Of a DNA stretch of 57,228 nucleotides, positions 40,408 to 48,071 are shown piece by piece. The DNA lies in NCBI GenBank assembly GCA_947427035.1, contig CANEGK010000011.1, positions 1 through 57,228 of the forward strand. The letters are read 5' to 3'. The stretch's first letter is position 1; each line of letters begins with the position of its first letter. Made by a program: the position numbers and the translations under genes. The notes under the pieces were generated by a model. It searched no databases, was not told the DNA's origin, and saw only the letters and a program-made list of their open reading frames with translations. This stretch comes from an uncultured Clostridium sp. GTDB taxonomy: Bacteria; Bacillota; Clostridia; Oscillospirales; Butyricicoccaceae.

Positions 40408-41757
40408 ATGGAATATCCTTTATCCGATTTTGCCCGCCGTACAGAAGCGGAATATGCAGCGCTACAGCAGTTCATTGACAGGTGCGCAGAAAAGGGCCGC
40501 AGTTATGAGCTTTCCTCTTGTGCGCTGCCGGAGGGCTGTAGCCCAAATAGAGCTGCATTGGGCTTTTTTCGAATAGCGGAGCAATATCTGTTCTATATAC
40601 GTCCGGATATCTGCTGTACAGAAGATGGCGCGTGGCTGGCTGAATGGATTCAGCCAAGCTCACGCCTGTTTGGCAGCTTTGCCGGTTTGGCAGGGTTTTT
40701 GCAGGCGCTGGGAAAAGCGGCGTTGCAGGCAGAGCGGGGGACAGAGCCCGGGCTGTATTGTCAGCTGAAGGCCGCTTTGGGGGAAGCAGTGCTGGGGCAG
40801 GCGCGTGCTGTCGAAGCGGTCAGCTTTAAGATGTACAGCCATATTTGTAAAAAGGCGCCGGCGCGGCCCCTGTCGCTGATTTTTTATGGCCCGACCGGTG
40901 TGGGAAAATCCGAGCTGGGCAAGGCGGCGGCAGCGGCGCTCAACCGCTTACAGGCCGGCAAAGAATGGCAGTTTGTCTGGACAGAGCTCAACACCTTTAC
41001 CGAGCCGCATTCGGTTTACCGCCTGACCGGAGCGCCGCCGGGATATGTCGGCTATGACGATCCGCCTGTCCTGGAAGCAGTACGCCGCAACCCCTATACA
41101 GTGTTTATGTTCGACGAACTGGAAAAAGCACACCCATCTGTACTCAAAGTATTTATGTCTATTTTGGATGAGGGGCGCTGCACCGCGCGAAAAGAGGACG
41201 AAAGCGGCAACCGCGAACTGGATTTCAGCCGGTGTATTTTCCTTTTTACTACCAATGCCGATCTTGCAAAAAAACCGGGACGTTCCATGGGCTTTGCCCC
41301 GGCAGAGCAGCCGGAGCAAGAAGCAGAGAAGGGGCGCCAGTGCGAAAACATGGCCGAACTGGCGCAGCAGCTGTTTTGCAGTGATGAAAAGGCCCGGCGC
41401 GCATTGGCTGCATCGGGCGTATTGAAAGAGATTGCAGGCCGTTTCAGCGGATTTGTCGGGTTCCAGCCGCTGGATGACGCTGCGCGCCTGGCAATTACAA
41501 AAAAGCAAATTGTTGCTTTGGGCAGGGAATATGGGCTGCGGGTTCTGCATGTCGCGCCCGAAATCGTCGCAGCGCTTATGCCGTCGGCCGTATTTTCTGT
41601 GCGCTCGAATACGGGAGTTCTGGAAGGGGCGCTGACCCAGATCTTTTCAGAGTATGCAGACAGCCGCGCAGAGAAGAATGTGCAGTTGCTTGGCCCGCTG
41701 ACGAAGCTGAGGTTAACGGCTGCTGATAGCGAAATGATTGTTCCGGCGCTTCCATAA
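40408..41757 (+). CDS. Single-domain ClpB/ClpA D2-type AAA+ ATPase with unique N-terminus
   Basis: 449 aa. Residues ~1-115 are an unassigned, Cys-containing domain. An AAA_2 module follows: LGQARAVEAVS (129-139), Walker A GPTGVGKSE (161-169), pore loop GYVG (212-215), Walker B FMFDE (233-237), sensor TTNA (281-284), RFSGFVGFQPL (Arg-finger region), and a C-terminal small domain. Normal ClpB/ClpC have two AAA modules and an N-terminal repeat domain; this has only the D2-like one. No ClpP-binding loop is evident. ATG 40408 is seven bases after GGGAGGG. It lies alone between two flagellar units. A remodelling role in flagellar assembly is only a guess. Confidence 0.8.
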   Translation: MEYPLSDFARRTEAEYAALQQFIDRCAEKGRSYELSSCALPEGCSPNRAALGFFRIAEQYLFYIRPDICCTEDGAWLAEWIQPSSRLFGSFAGLAGFLQALGKAALQAERGTEPGLYCQLKAALGEAVLGQARAVEAVSFKMYSHICKKAPARPLSLIFYGPTGVGKSELGKAAAAALNRLQAGKEWQFVWTELNTFTEPHSVYRLTGAPPGYVGYDDPPVLEAVRRNPYTVFMFDELEKAHPSVLKVFMSILDEGRCTARKEDESGNRELDFSRCIFLFTTNADLAKKPGRSMGFAPAEQPEQEAEKGRQCENMAELAQQLFCSDEKARRALAASGVLKEIAGRFSGFVGFQPLDDAARLAITKKQIVALGREYGLRVLHVAPEIVAALMPSAVFSVRSNTGVLEGALTQIFSEYADSRAEKNVQLLGPLTKLRLTAADSEMIVPALP

Positions 41758-41796
41758 AAATGCACTGCTATGTGGGCAACTCTCTGTTACCGTATG

Positions 41797-41823
41797 TTAA
41801 CTTCCCGAAAAAAGTGCCGATAT
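41797..41823 (+). promoter_or_regulatory. Sigma-28 (SigD)-type promoter of recombinase-like gene
   Basis: TTAA (41797-41800), 15-base spacer, GCCGATAT (41816-41823), a full match in sequence and spacing to the cheA promoter. About 105 bases before the ATG at 41935. Confidence 0.82.
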
Positions 41824-41934
41824 AAAAAATAAAGAGCTTAAATAGTACAACTTAGAAGTTACAGAAAATGTCATCGGTTGGCAGGGCCGCGGGAGTTGCG
41901 GTTGCAAGGAACAGGAAAAGCACGGAGAAATACT

Positions 41935-42735
41935 ATGGAAGAATATGTACTGACAGAGGAAAGCGTAATGACGTTTTTGGCGAGCATGTCGGCGGCCGGC
42001 AGCTCGGAAGCGACGATTCAAACCTACAAAAAGGCGCTCAGCGGGCTGGCCGAATTTGTGGGCAAAGGCTGGCGTCTGAACCAGGAAAATTTGAAAAACT
42101 GGCGGGACTATCTGATCTTTGAGACGGGTTATTCAAACGCTACGGTACGCTCGAAGCTAAGCGCTGTCAACAGTTTTTTAAAATATATTGGCTGCAAAGA
42201 CTGGACGGTTGAGAGGCCGGTGTCCGAAAGCCGCCCGCCTGTGGAACTGAGCAAGGAGGAATACTGGCGCCTTTTGCAGGTGGCAAAGGCGCTGGAAGAT
42301 GAACAGATCTATTACATGATCAAGACCTTTGCAAATACCGGGATAGGCGTAAGTAATTTGCAGTATGTGACGGTGGAAGCCGTTAAACGGGGATACGTCG
42401 AGTGGAAGCGCCGGGAGAGGGTTGTGCGCGCACGTATTTTAGAACCGCTGAAAAGCGAGTTGTTGGATTACGCAAGTAAAAATGAAAAAACGGGGGTCAT
42501 TTTTTCCTGGCGGAATGGAAAGCCGCTGGACCGATATGTGATATGGAAGCGAATTCAAAACCTGGCCGGTGATGCGCAGGTCGACGTAAATAAGGCCAAT
42601 CCACGGTGTCTGTCACGGTTGTACACAAAACGCCAGAAATTGATCTCGGATGGATTTTTTGATTTGCGTGAACGTTCATACATACAAATGGTAGAAAAAG
42701 AAAATGAAATACTTGGCTGGGAGCAAAACGTTTGA
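41935..42735 (+). CDS. Tyrosine-recombinase-like protein lacking catalytic residues
   Basis: 266 aa. The SAM-like DNA-binding domain (about 8-92; SSEATIQTYKKALSGLAEFV) and the catalytic fold are recognisable (TFANTGIGVSNLQYVTVEAV, 131-150; GKPLDRYVIWKRI). The catalytic Arg I of TG-(I/L)-R-(V/I)-SEL is Gly138. The H-x-L-R-H box reads NPRCLSRLY (222-230), so His, Arg and His are all replaced. The LGH motif is missing and only Tyr249 near the end could be the nucleophile. The frame is intact, so the protein is probably a DNA-binding protein, not a recombinase. It has its own sigma-28-type promoter and a strong terminator, and lies directly upstream of the flgB leader. Confidence 0.8.
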   Translation: MEEYVLTEESVMTFLASMSAAGSSEATIQTYKKALSGLAEFVGKGWRLNQENLKNWRDYLIFETGYSNATVRSKLSAVNSFLKYIGCKDWTVERPVSESRPPVELSKEEYWRLLQVAKALEDEQIYYMIKTFANTGIGVSNLQYVTVEAVKRGYVEWKRRERVVRARILEPLKSELLDYASKNEKTGVIFSWRNGKPLDRYVIWKRIQNLAGDAQVDVNKANPRCLSRLYTKRQKLISDGFFDLRERSYIQMVEKENEILGWEQNV

Positions 42736-42794
42736 GGGGAGAAAGCAGGCGTTTTAAAGGCCAAAAAATGACAGGCGGCATTGCCTGCGCGAGA

Positions 42795-42830
42795 AAAAAT
42801 CCGCGATTCCTACGGGAATCGCGGATTTTT
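42795..42830 (+). terminator. Strong terminator after recombinase-like gene
   Basis: A perfect 16-bp stem AAAAATCCGCGATTCC/GGAATCGCGGATTTTT with loop TACG. It separates this gene from the flgB operon. Confidence 0.93.
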
Positions 42831-43100
42831 AAAGTAAAAAAGGTTGTAAAAGTAGCAATTTGAAGGGAATTTGGAAGAGAGCATCAGCATGGATATGAGA
42901 ATATCAGCCTATTACAATTGGAAAATTTAGTATGGATCGGCAAGGATGAAAAAGCATAGAAAAGAGTGGGAAAAGCACTCGGCAGGATGGGTAAGTGAAG
43001 ATGAATATTTGCTGAAGATTTGAAAATGTATTTTCTTGAAAACATTTCCTGAAAAGGGAGAAAGGAAAAGAAAAAATCAAAAAAAATTGCCGGTTTGGTA
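42831..43100 (+). other. AT-rich intergenic region before the flgB promoter
   Basis: Purine-rich on the plus strand, clearly AT-richer than its surroundings. Only very short frames occur (42889-42930 and a 25-codon one from 42946), with no family I recognise. It may hold binding sites for flagellar regulators; I can identify none. Confidence 0.4.
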
Positions 43101-43129
43101 TTGAGTTTTCTGCTGAGAAGATGTATAAT
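43101..43129 (+). promoter_or_regulatory. SigA-type promoter of the flgB (fla/che) operon
   Basis: -35 TTGAGT (43101-43106), 17-base spacer, -10 TATAAT (43124-43129). It leaves a leader of about 150 bases before flgB. Confidence 0.75.
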
Positions 43130-43151
43130 AACATCGATTTACATATACATT

Positions 43152-43227
43152 ATCGCGGGGCGGCACATCACATAATTTTGGTTATGTGATTTTTGCGGGT
43201 TTATGCATGGCTTTTCCCGCGATTTTT
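43152..43227 (+). promoter_or_regulatory. Structured leader of the flgB operon, possible attenuator
   Basis: ATCGCGGG (43152-43159) pairs perfectly with CCCGCGAT (43216-43223), closing a domain that holds the hairpin ATCACATAA/TTATGTGAT (43167-43190, followed by TTTT). The 3' arm CCCGCGAT can instead pair with TTGCGGG (43193-43199), forming a local hairpin. TTTTT (43223-43227) follows either version. The two stems exclude each other, as in leader switches. I recognise no known riboswitch class; no c-di-GMP aptamer motif is present. Confidence 0.45.
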
Positions 43228-43287
43228 GTGGAATGTTACCATACGCCCGAGGACAGGAAAAGAATTTGTCTGGAGAGGAGAGCAGAT

Positions 43288-43674
43288 ATGGATTTTTTGT
43301 CGAGCAATTCAATGCTCATGATGGAGAAATCAATGGGCTTTTTGTGGACCAAGCAGGCTGCTTTGTCCGATAATATTGCAAATGCAGAAACACCAAACTA
43401 TAAAACAAAGGTAGTCACTTTTGAAGAAAATCTGCGCGAAAAGCTGGAAAGCGCGGTACGCGGCCGTGCGCCGCGCAGCAAGGTGCGGGAAATTTTAAAC
43501 GAGTCTGAGTTCGCCGTGGTCGACGCGCCGGATATTACGCGCATGGATGACAACGGCGTCAACGCCACTGAACAGATGGTAGAAATGGTTCGGAACGCCT
43601 ATCAGCTGCGGTATGTGATGAGTTCGATTTCAAGCGATCTGGCGACGTTGCGCACAGCTGTGCGCGGACAATAA
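43288..43674 (+). CDS. flgB: Flagellar proximal rod protein FlgB
   Basis: 128 aa. ALSDNIANAETPNYKTKVVTFEE (35-57) is the rod-protein signature and the C-terminal NGVNATEQMVEMVRNAYQLRYV the closing helix. FlgB is part of the proximal rod. ATG 43288 lies seven bases after GAGAGGAG. First gene of a long operon reading to the end of the window. Confidence 0.95.
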   Translation: MDFLSSNSMLMMEKSMGFLWTKQAALSDNIANAETPNYKTKVVTFEENLREKLESAVRGRAPRSKVREILNESEFAVVDAPDITRMDDNGVNATEQMVEMVRNAYQLRYVMSSISSDLATLRTAVRGQ

Positions 43675-43692
43675 TGAAGTGAGGCGGACGGA

Positions 43693-44157
43693 ATGGCTTT
43701 TTTAAATACTTTGAATATTGTCGGCTCGGGTCTGACGGCACAGCAGCTGCGCCTTGACATCGTATCAGAAAACGTCACGAACTCCAGCACTACGCGCACG
43801 GAAAACGGCGGCGGGACCTATCGCCGTAAGCTGGTGGTTTTTCAGGCCAACACCGGCGACGAGAGCTTTCGCGCGGCTATGCAGCGCGCGGCGGTCGGCC
43901 TGCCGGTCAGGACAGGGTCGGAAATGGTCGGCGGCGTCCGCGTCACAGCCGTTGTAGAGGATCCTTCGGACTTCAAGCTGGTGTATGATCCGACGCATCC
44001 CGACGCGGATGAAGAGGGATATGTTTCGCTGCCCAATGTGGACATGGTCAAGGAAATGACCGATGCAATGGCGGCGACGCAGGCATATTCTGCCAACGTT
44101 ACCATGCTCAACGCTATCAAAAATGTAATCGCGCAGGGCCTTGAAATAGGCAAGTAA
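43693..44157 (+). CDS. flgC: Flagellar proximal rod protein FlgC
   Basis: 154 aa. LNIVGSGLTAQQLRLDIVSENVTN at the N-terminus and YVSLPNVDMVKEMTDAMAATQAYSANV at the C-terminus are FlgC hallmarks. The rod protein is exported by the flagellar type III system. It lies 18 bases after flgB behind GAGGCGG. Confidence 0.96.
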   Translation: MAFLNTLNIVGSGLTAQQLRLDIVSENVTNSSTTRTENGGGTYRRKLVVFQANTGDESFRAAMQRAAVGLPVRTGSEMVGGVRVTAVVEDPSDFKLVYDPTHPDADEEGYVSLPNVDMVKEMTDAMAATQAYSANVTMLNAIKNVIAQGLEIGK

Positions 44158-44188
44158 AAGCAACTCACGTCTTAGGAGGGCGATTCCC

Positions 44189-44497
44189 ATGATTTCGAAT
44201 ATAGAGCAGATCCAACCGATTGCCCGAGTAAAAGAGCCCGAAAAAACCGGCGCCGTCTCGCCGGTGACCGGCAGCTTTGAAAGCTTTGGATCCATCTTCC
44301 GTTCGGCCATTGATAATGTAAAGACAACCGATGCGGAAAAGACACAGATGCAGTACCAGCTGTCTGTGGGCGAACTGGACAACCCGGCGCTTTTGATGAT
44401 TGCCCAGTCCAAAAACCAAATAGCCGTCGATTTGCTGGTGCAGCTGCGGAACAAGGCTTTGGACGCTTATTCGGAGATCACACGCATCAGCCTTTAA
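44189..44497 (+). CDS. fliE: Flagellar hook-basal body protein FliE
   Basis: 102 aa. The C-terminal half (YQLSVGELDNPALLMIAQSKNQIAVDLLVQLRNKALDAYSEI) is typical FliE, the junction between MS ring and rod. ATG 44189 lies after TAGGAGGG. Confidence 0.95.
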   Translation: MISNIEQIQPIARVKEPEKTGAVSPVTGSFESFGSIFRSAIDNVKTTDAEKTQMQYQLSVGELDNPALLMIAQSKNQIAVDLLVQLRNKALDAYSEITRISL

Positions 44498-44532
44498 GCT
44501 GACAGACATTTGGCGCCGGAGGATGATAGCGG

Positions 44533-46152
44533 TTGGAAACAAAGTTAAAAGGGTACTGGGAAAAGACCAAAACCCTGCTGGGCAAGGTATCAAAGAAAAT
44601 TTGGATACTGACCGCAGTGGCGTTGGCTTTGGTGATTGCGGTTGTTGTGCTCCTCAATTCAAATCGTGAATACGCTGTTTTGGTCACTGGTGTGAGCTCT
44701 GAAGAGGCGTCATCCATCATGTCTTACCTGGAAAGCCTGGGCGCGACAGATTACCGGTGGGAAAACAATGATACAATTCTGGTGCCTTCCGGTCAGGAAG
44801 TCGCGCTGAAAGCAAAGCTCGTCATGGAAGGGTATCCGCGAAACGGCTTCGCGTACTCTACATATTATGATCATGTCAGCGCGCTTTCGACGGAGGCCGA
44901 GCGCAACGCGGCTTATTTGCAGGATCTGCAGGATCGTATGGGGGCGGTCATCCGCTGCTTTGACGGTGTTAAAGACGCCGGGGTTACCATCTCTCCGGGG
45001 ACGGACAGAACCTATGTGCTGGACAGCAGCAACCGGGTTGAGGCTTCGGCCAGCGTCATCATTACCATGCGGGACGGCGAGCTGCTGACGGATCAGCAGG
45101 CGACGGCCATCCGCCATTTGCTGGCGCACGCGGTGCAGGGCCTGCAAATCGGGGCTGTCAAAATTTCAGACACACGGGGCAATATGTATTCTACTGACGC
45201 CGGACTGGAGAGCAGCAGCGATTCGTCGGCGCTTAAACTGTTGTTAGAGGAAAAGTACAACAATCTGATTCGCTCCAATGTCATGCTGGTGCTCGTTCCG
45301 CTGTTTGGCGAAGACAATGTCAAGGTCGGCGTCAACTGCACGGTTGATGTCAATAAAACCATTGAGGACAATACCGATGTATATCTGCCTGAGTATGCAC
45401 AGGACGGCAGTACCAATGGCGAGGGCATCATCGGTTCGAAAATTTATGACGATTATGTGGTCCGCGGCGACGATGAGACGCCGGGCGGCGTTGTGGGGGC
45501 CAACTCCAACTCCGATTTATCGACCTATATTGAAGATAATTTGAATCCGGATGGGACCGAGCGGCAGATTGGTACAAGCGGCCAGGTCGACTATGACAAC
45601 CCGAGAAGCGAGAAACATATTGAGCGCACAGCGGGTTATCTGAGCGACTGTATGGTGGCCGTCACCGTCAACTCGACGGTAGCGGCTGGCGGTGTTGACG
45701 TCGATCAGCTGCAAAGCCTGGTTGCGCGCGCTGCCGGTATCAGCGATGATACTGCGGAAAACAGAATTTCGATTTATTCGGGCCCCTTCCAAAACGGCCA
45801 GAGCGGCAACGGCGAGTCGATCAATCCCGGCGGGACGCTTCCGATGTGGGTCATTTATGCGGCGGCCGGCGGACTGCTTTTCTTCCTGCTTGCTCTGCTT
45901 CTGATTCTTGTCATTCGAAAGAAGCGCAAAAAGAAGAGAATGGCGCTTGAGGATGACCAGCAGGCCGTAAATGAAATCTTGTCTTTGGTGCAGATGCCCG
46001 AAGCCGAGCCTGCGGGCGCCGACGTCATGAGTCTGAAAAGCGAAAAAAGTATGGAGCTGCGCCGGGATATCCGCAAGTTTGCAGACGAAAACCCGGAGGT
46101 TGCGGCCAAAATGGTGCGCATACTGCTGAAGGGAGAAGAGAACGATGGCTGA
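44533..46152 (+). CDS. fliF: Flagellar MS-ring protein FliF
   Basis: 539 aa. An N-terminal membrane segment (about 18-37) is followed by ring-building domains (YRWENNDTILVPSG; NAAYLQDLQDRMGAVIRCFDGV; VNCTVDVNKTIEDN). A second membrane segment lies near 438-459, and a cytoplasmic tail binds FliG. It starts with TTG at 44533 ten bases after GGAGG, so the start codon is unusual. It overlaps fliG by 8 bases. Confidence 0.96.
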   Translation: METKLKGYWEKTKTLLGKVSKKIWILTAVALALVIAVVVLLNSNREYAVLVTGVSSEEASSIMSYLESLGATDYRWENNDTILVPSGQEVALKAKLVMEGYPRNGFAYSTYYDHVSALSTEAERNAAYLQDLQDRMGAVIRCFDGVKDAGVTISPGTDRTYVLDSSNRVEASASVIITMRDGELLTDQQATAIRHLLAHAVQGLQIGAVKISDTRGNMYSTDAGLESSSDSSALKLLLEEKYNNLIRSNVMLVLVPLFGEDNVKVGVNCTVDVNKTIEDNTDVYLPEYAQDGSTNGEGIIGSKIYDDYVVRGDDETPGGVVGANSNSDLSTYIEDNLNPDGTERQIGTSGQVDYDNPRSEKHIERTAGYLSDCMVAVTVNSTVAAGGVDVDQLQSLVARAAGISDDTAENRISIYSGPFQNGQSGNGESINPGGTLPMWVIYAAAGGLLFFLLALLLILVIRKKRKKKRMALEDDQQAVNEILSLVQMPEAEPAGADVMSLKSEKSMELRRDIRKFADENPEVAAKMVRILLKGEENDG

Positions 46153-47206
46153 AGCCGCAGTGACGGTAAAAGAGACCCGGCCGGTGCAGGAAACGCCAAA
46201 GCGCAAGTCAGATTTGACCAGCGCACAGCGCGCGGCGGCGGTGATTATCGCACTGGGGGCTGAAAAGGCTTCGCAGCTTTACAAGTTCATGGAGCCGGAG
46301 GAAATTGAGCAGCTGACCCTTGAAGTCGCCCGGATGGGTTTCTTGGATCCCGAGTCGACTGAAGAAGCGCTGAACGATTTTTACCAGCTTTGCATGACCA
46401 ATAAAGCGGTCACCGAGGGCGGGCTGGAATACGCCCGGATGGTTCTGGAAAAAGCCTATGGATCGCAGGAAGCCAGCGAGCTTTTAAATAAAGTTACAAA
46501 ATCACTGAAAAACAGGCAATTTTCTTTCATGAGCAAGGCCGATGTCCGTTCGCTTTTCGCGGCGCTGCAAAATGAGCGGGCGCAGACCATTGCACTGGTG
46601 CTTTCTTATATGGAAGCGGATAAAGCGGCGGGTGTCATCGCACAGATGGATGGCAGCAAGCAGATTCAGATTGTCGAGAGCATGGCGAAGATAGAAAGCG
46701 CTTCACCTGCCGCGGTTAAGATTATCGAAGCGGAAATGCAGAAGAAGTTCTCTAATATCGTTATTACCAATAACGTCAAGGTCGGCGGCATCGATTATGT
46801 GGCTGACGTCATGAACAACCTCGATCGCGCCAGCGAGAAAAACATTTTCGATGGGCTGTCCGAGCACGACCAGGATTTGGCCGGCGAAATCCGCAAGCGT
46901 ATGTTTGTCTTCGAAGATATCGTCACCATGGACGACCGTTCGGTGCAGCGCTTTGTGCGTGACTGCGACACCCGCGATATTGTCTTGTCACTTAAAGTGG
47001 CAAACAGCGATGTCGCAAATAAACTTTTTGCCAACATGTCTGCCCGTATGGCGCAGAGCATCAAGGAAGACCTGGAAATCACCACGAATGTACGCATGAA
47101 AGACGTCGAAGAAGCGCAGCAGCGTATTGTGGACATCATTCGCGGGTTGGAAGAAAGAAACGAGATTATTATTTTGAAGGGTGGGAAAGACGATATCATT
47201 GCATAA
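46145..47206 (+). CDS. fliG: Flagellar motor switch protein FliG
   Basis: 353 aa. N-terminal FliF-binding part (LTSAQRAAAVIIALGAEKAS), middle domain with the EHPQ-equivalent region (ALQNERAQTIALVLSYMEADKAA), and a C-terminal domain with the charged torque helix (DDRSVQRFVRDCDTRDIVLSLK). It works with MotA to generate torque. The start ATG overlaps the fliF end. Confidence 0.97.
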   Translation: MAEAAVTVKETRPVQETPKRKSDLTSAQRAAAVIIALGAEKASQLYKFMEPEEIEQLTLEVARMGFLDPESTEEALNDFYQLCMTNKAVTEGGLEYARMVLEKAYGSQEASELLNKVTKSLKNRQFSFMSKADVRSLFAALQNERAQTIALVLSYMEADKAAGVIAQMDGSKQIQIVESMAKIESASPAAVKIIEAEMQKKFSNIVITNNVKVGGIDYVADVMNNLDRASEKNIFDGLSEHDQDLAGEIRKRMFVFEDIVTMDDRSVQRFVRDCDTRDIVLSLKVANSDVANKLFANMSARMAQSIKEDLEITTNVRMKDVEEAQQRIVDIIRGLEERNEIIILKGGKDDIIA

Positions 47207-48059
47207 CCTACTCAAAAGTTTTTCCACTATCAAAACGGAAGCGTATGTCTTCCCAGATGTTTCATCATTTGAGATACCGGACGACGAGACAGAAGACGGG
47301 AACGGCGGAGTTTCTGAAAGCGTAGAGCCGCAAAACGAGACTGAAATGACGGATGATCGGGAAGCGGATGCAGAAGAGCCGGCACAGTTGACGCCGTTGG
47401 ATTATGCCAGCGTTCAGGCCGAGGCAATTGTGCAGGACGCACACCGTGAAGCGCAAACCATTTTGGAGCAGGCGAGGGAGCAGGCACAGAAAGAGGCGGA
47501 ACGGATCTGCCAAGAAGCAAAGGACGCCGGCAGGCAGGAAGGATATCTGGAAGGGGTGGCGCAGGCGCTGGAGCTGGGAAAAAAGGATCGCGAAGCCCAG
47601 GCCGCCCGCATGGAGGAAGAAGTACAGCGCTTTTTGGAACAGGCCGGAGCGGCTGTCGACCGGCATCTGGATGAAAGCATGGACGATTTGCGGGATCTTG
47701 CTATCGCCATTGCCGAAAAGGTCATTTGCATCAGCCTGAAAAGCAGTACGGAGATTATCGGCCGTATGGTGCAGACGGCGCTGGATAAGCGCAAGCATAG
47801 GGAATGGGTTCATATCTACATTGCGGAGTGCGATGTCAAGCGGATGGGGCAAATTCCCGCGTCACTGGTGTCTGCCATTTCAGCGCTGTCCGACAGGGTG
47901 CGCATTATCCCTATGGCAGATGATGAGTCGGGCACCTGCGTGATAGAAATGCCCGATGAAATCATTGACGCCAGTACGTCGACACAGCTGGGAAATATAC
48001 GCAATATGTTATCAAGCAACCGCCAGAGCGATGGTGATATGGCTGTTTTCAGCCTGTAA
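47181..48059 (+). CDS. fliH: Flagellar export ATPase regulator FliH
   Basis: 292 aa. The N-terminus (LHNLLKSFSTIK) is followed by an acidic, disordered part to about 85. A long coiled coil runs about 88-160 (REAQTILEQAREQAQKEAER). A C-terminal HrpE/FliH domain follows (LAIAIAEKVICISL ... RVRIIPMADDESGTCVIE). FliH binds and holds FliI. GTG 47181 overlaps fliG by 26 bases but has hardly any spacing to a ribosome site; TTG 47199 is an alternative start. Confidence 0.9.
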   Translation: MGKTISLHNLLKSFSTIKTEAYVFPDVSSFEIPDDETEDGNGGVSESVEPQNETEMTDDREADAEEPAQLTPLDYASVQAEAIVQDAHREAQTILEQAREQAQKEAERICQEAKDAGRQEGYLEGVAQALELGKKDREAQAARMEEEVQRFLEQAGAAVDRHLDESMDDLRDLAIAIAEKVICISLKSSTEIIGRMVQTALDKRKHREWVHIYIAECDVKRMGQIPASLVSAISALSDRVRIIPMADDESGTCVIEMPDEIIDASTSTQLGNIRNMLSSNRQSDGDMAVFSL

Positions 48060-48071
48060 GGAGAAACGAGC

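Noticed and set aside
42904..43134. Minus-strand Phe/Ile-rich 76-codon frame before flgB
   Set aside because: No ribosome site, and its composition only mirrors the purine-rich opposite strand.
42831..43287. Invertible flagellar switch as in C. difficile
   Set aside because: I found no inverted repeats of ~20 bp flanking a segment; the 8-bp ATCGCGGG/CCCGCGAT pair fits RNA structure better, and the adjacent recombinase-like protein lacks catalytic residues.
43130..43287. c-di-GMP (GEMM) riboswitch before flgB
   Set aside because: The conserved aptamer segments are absent on both strands here, despite two PilZ proteins in the region.
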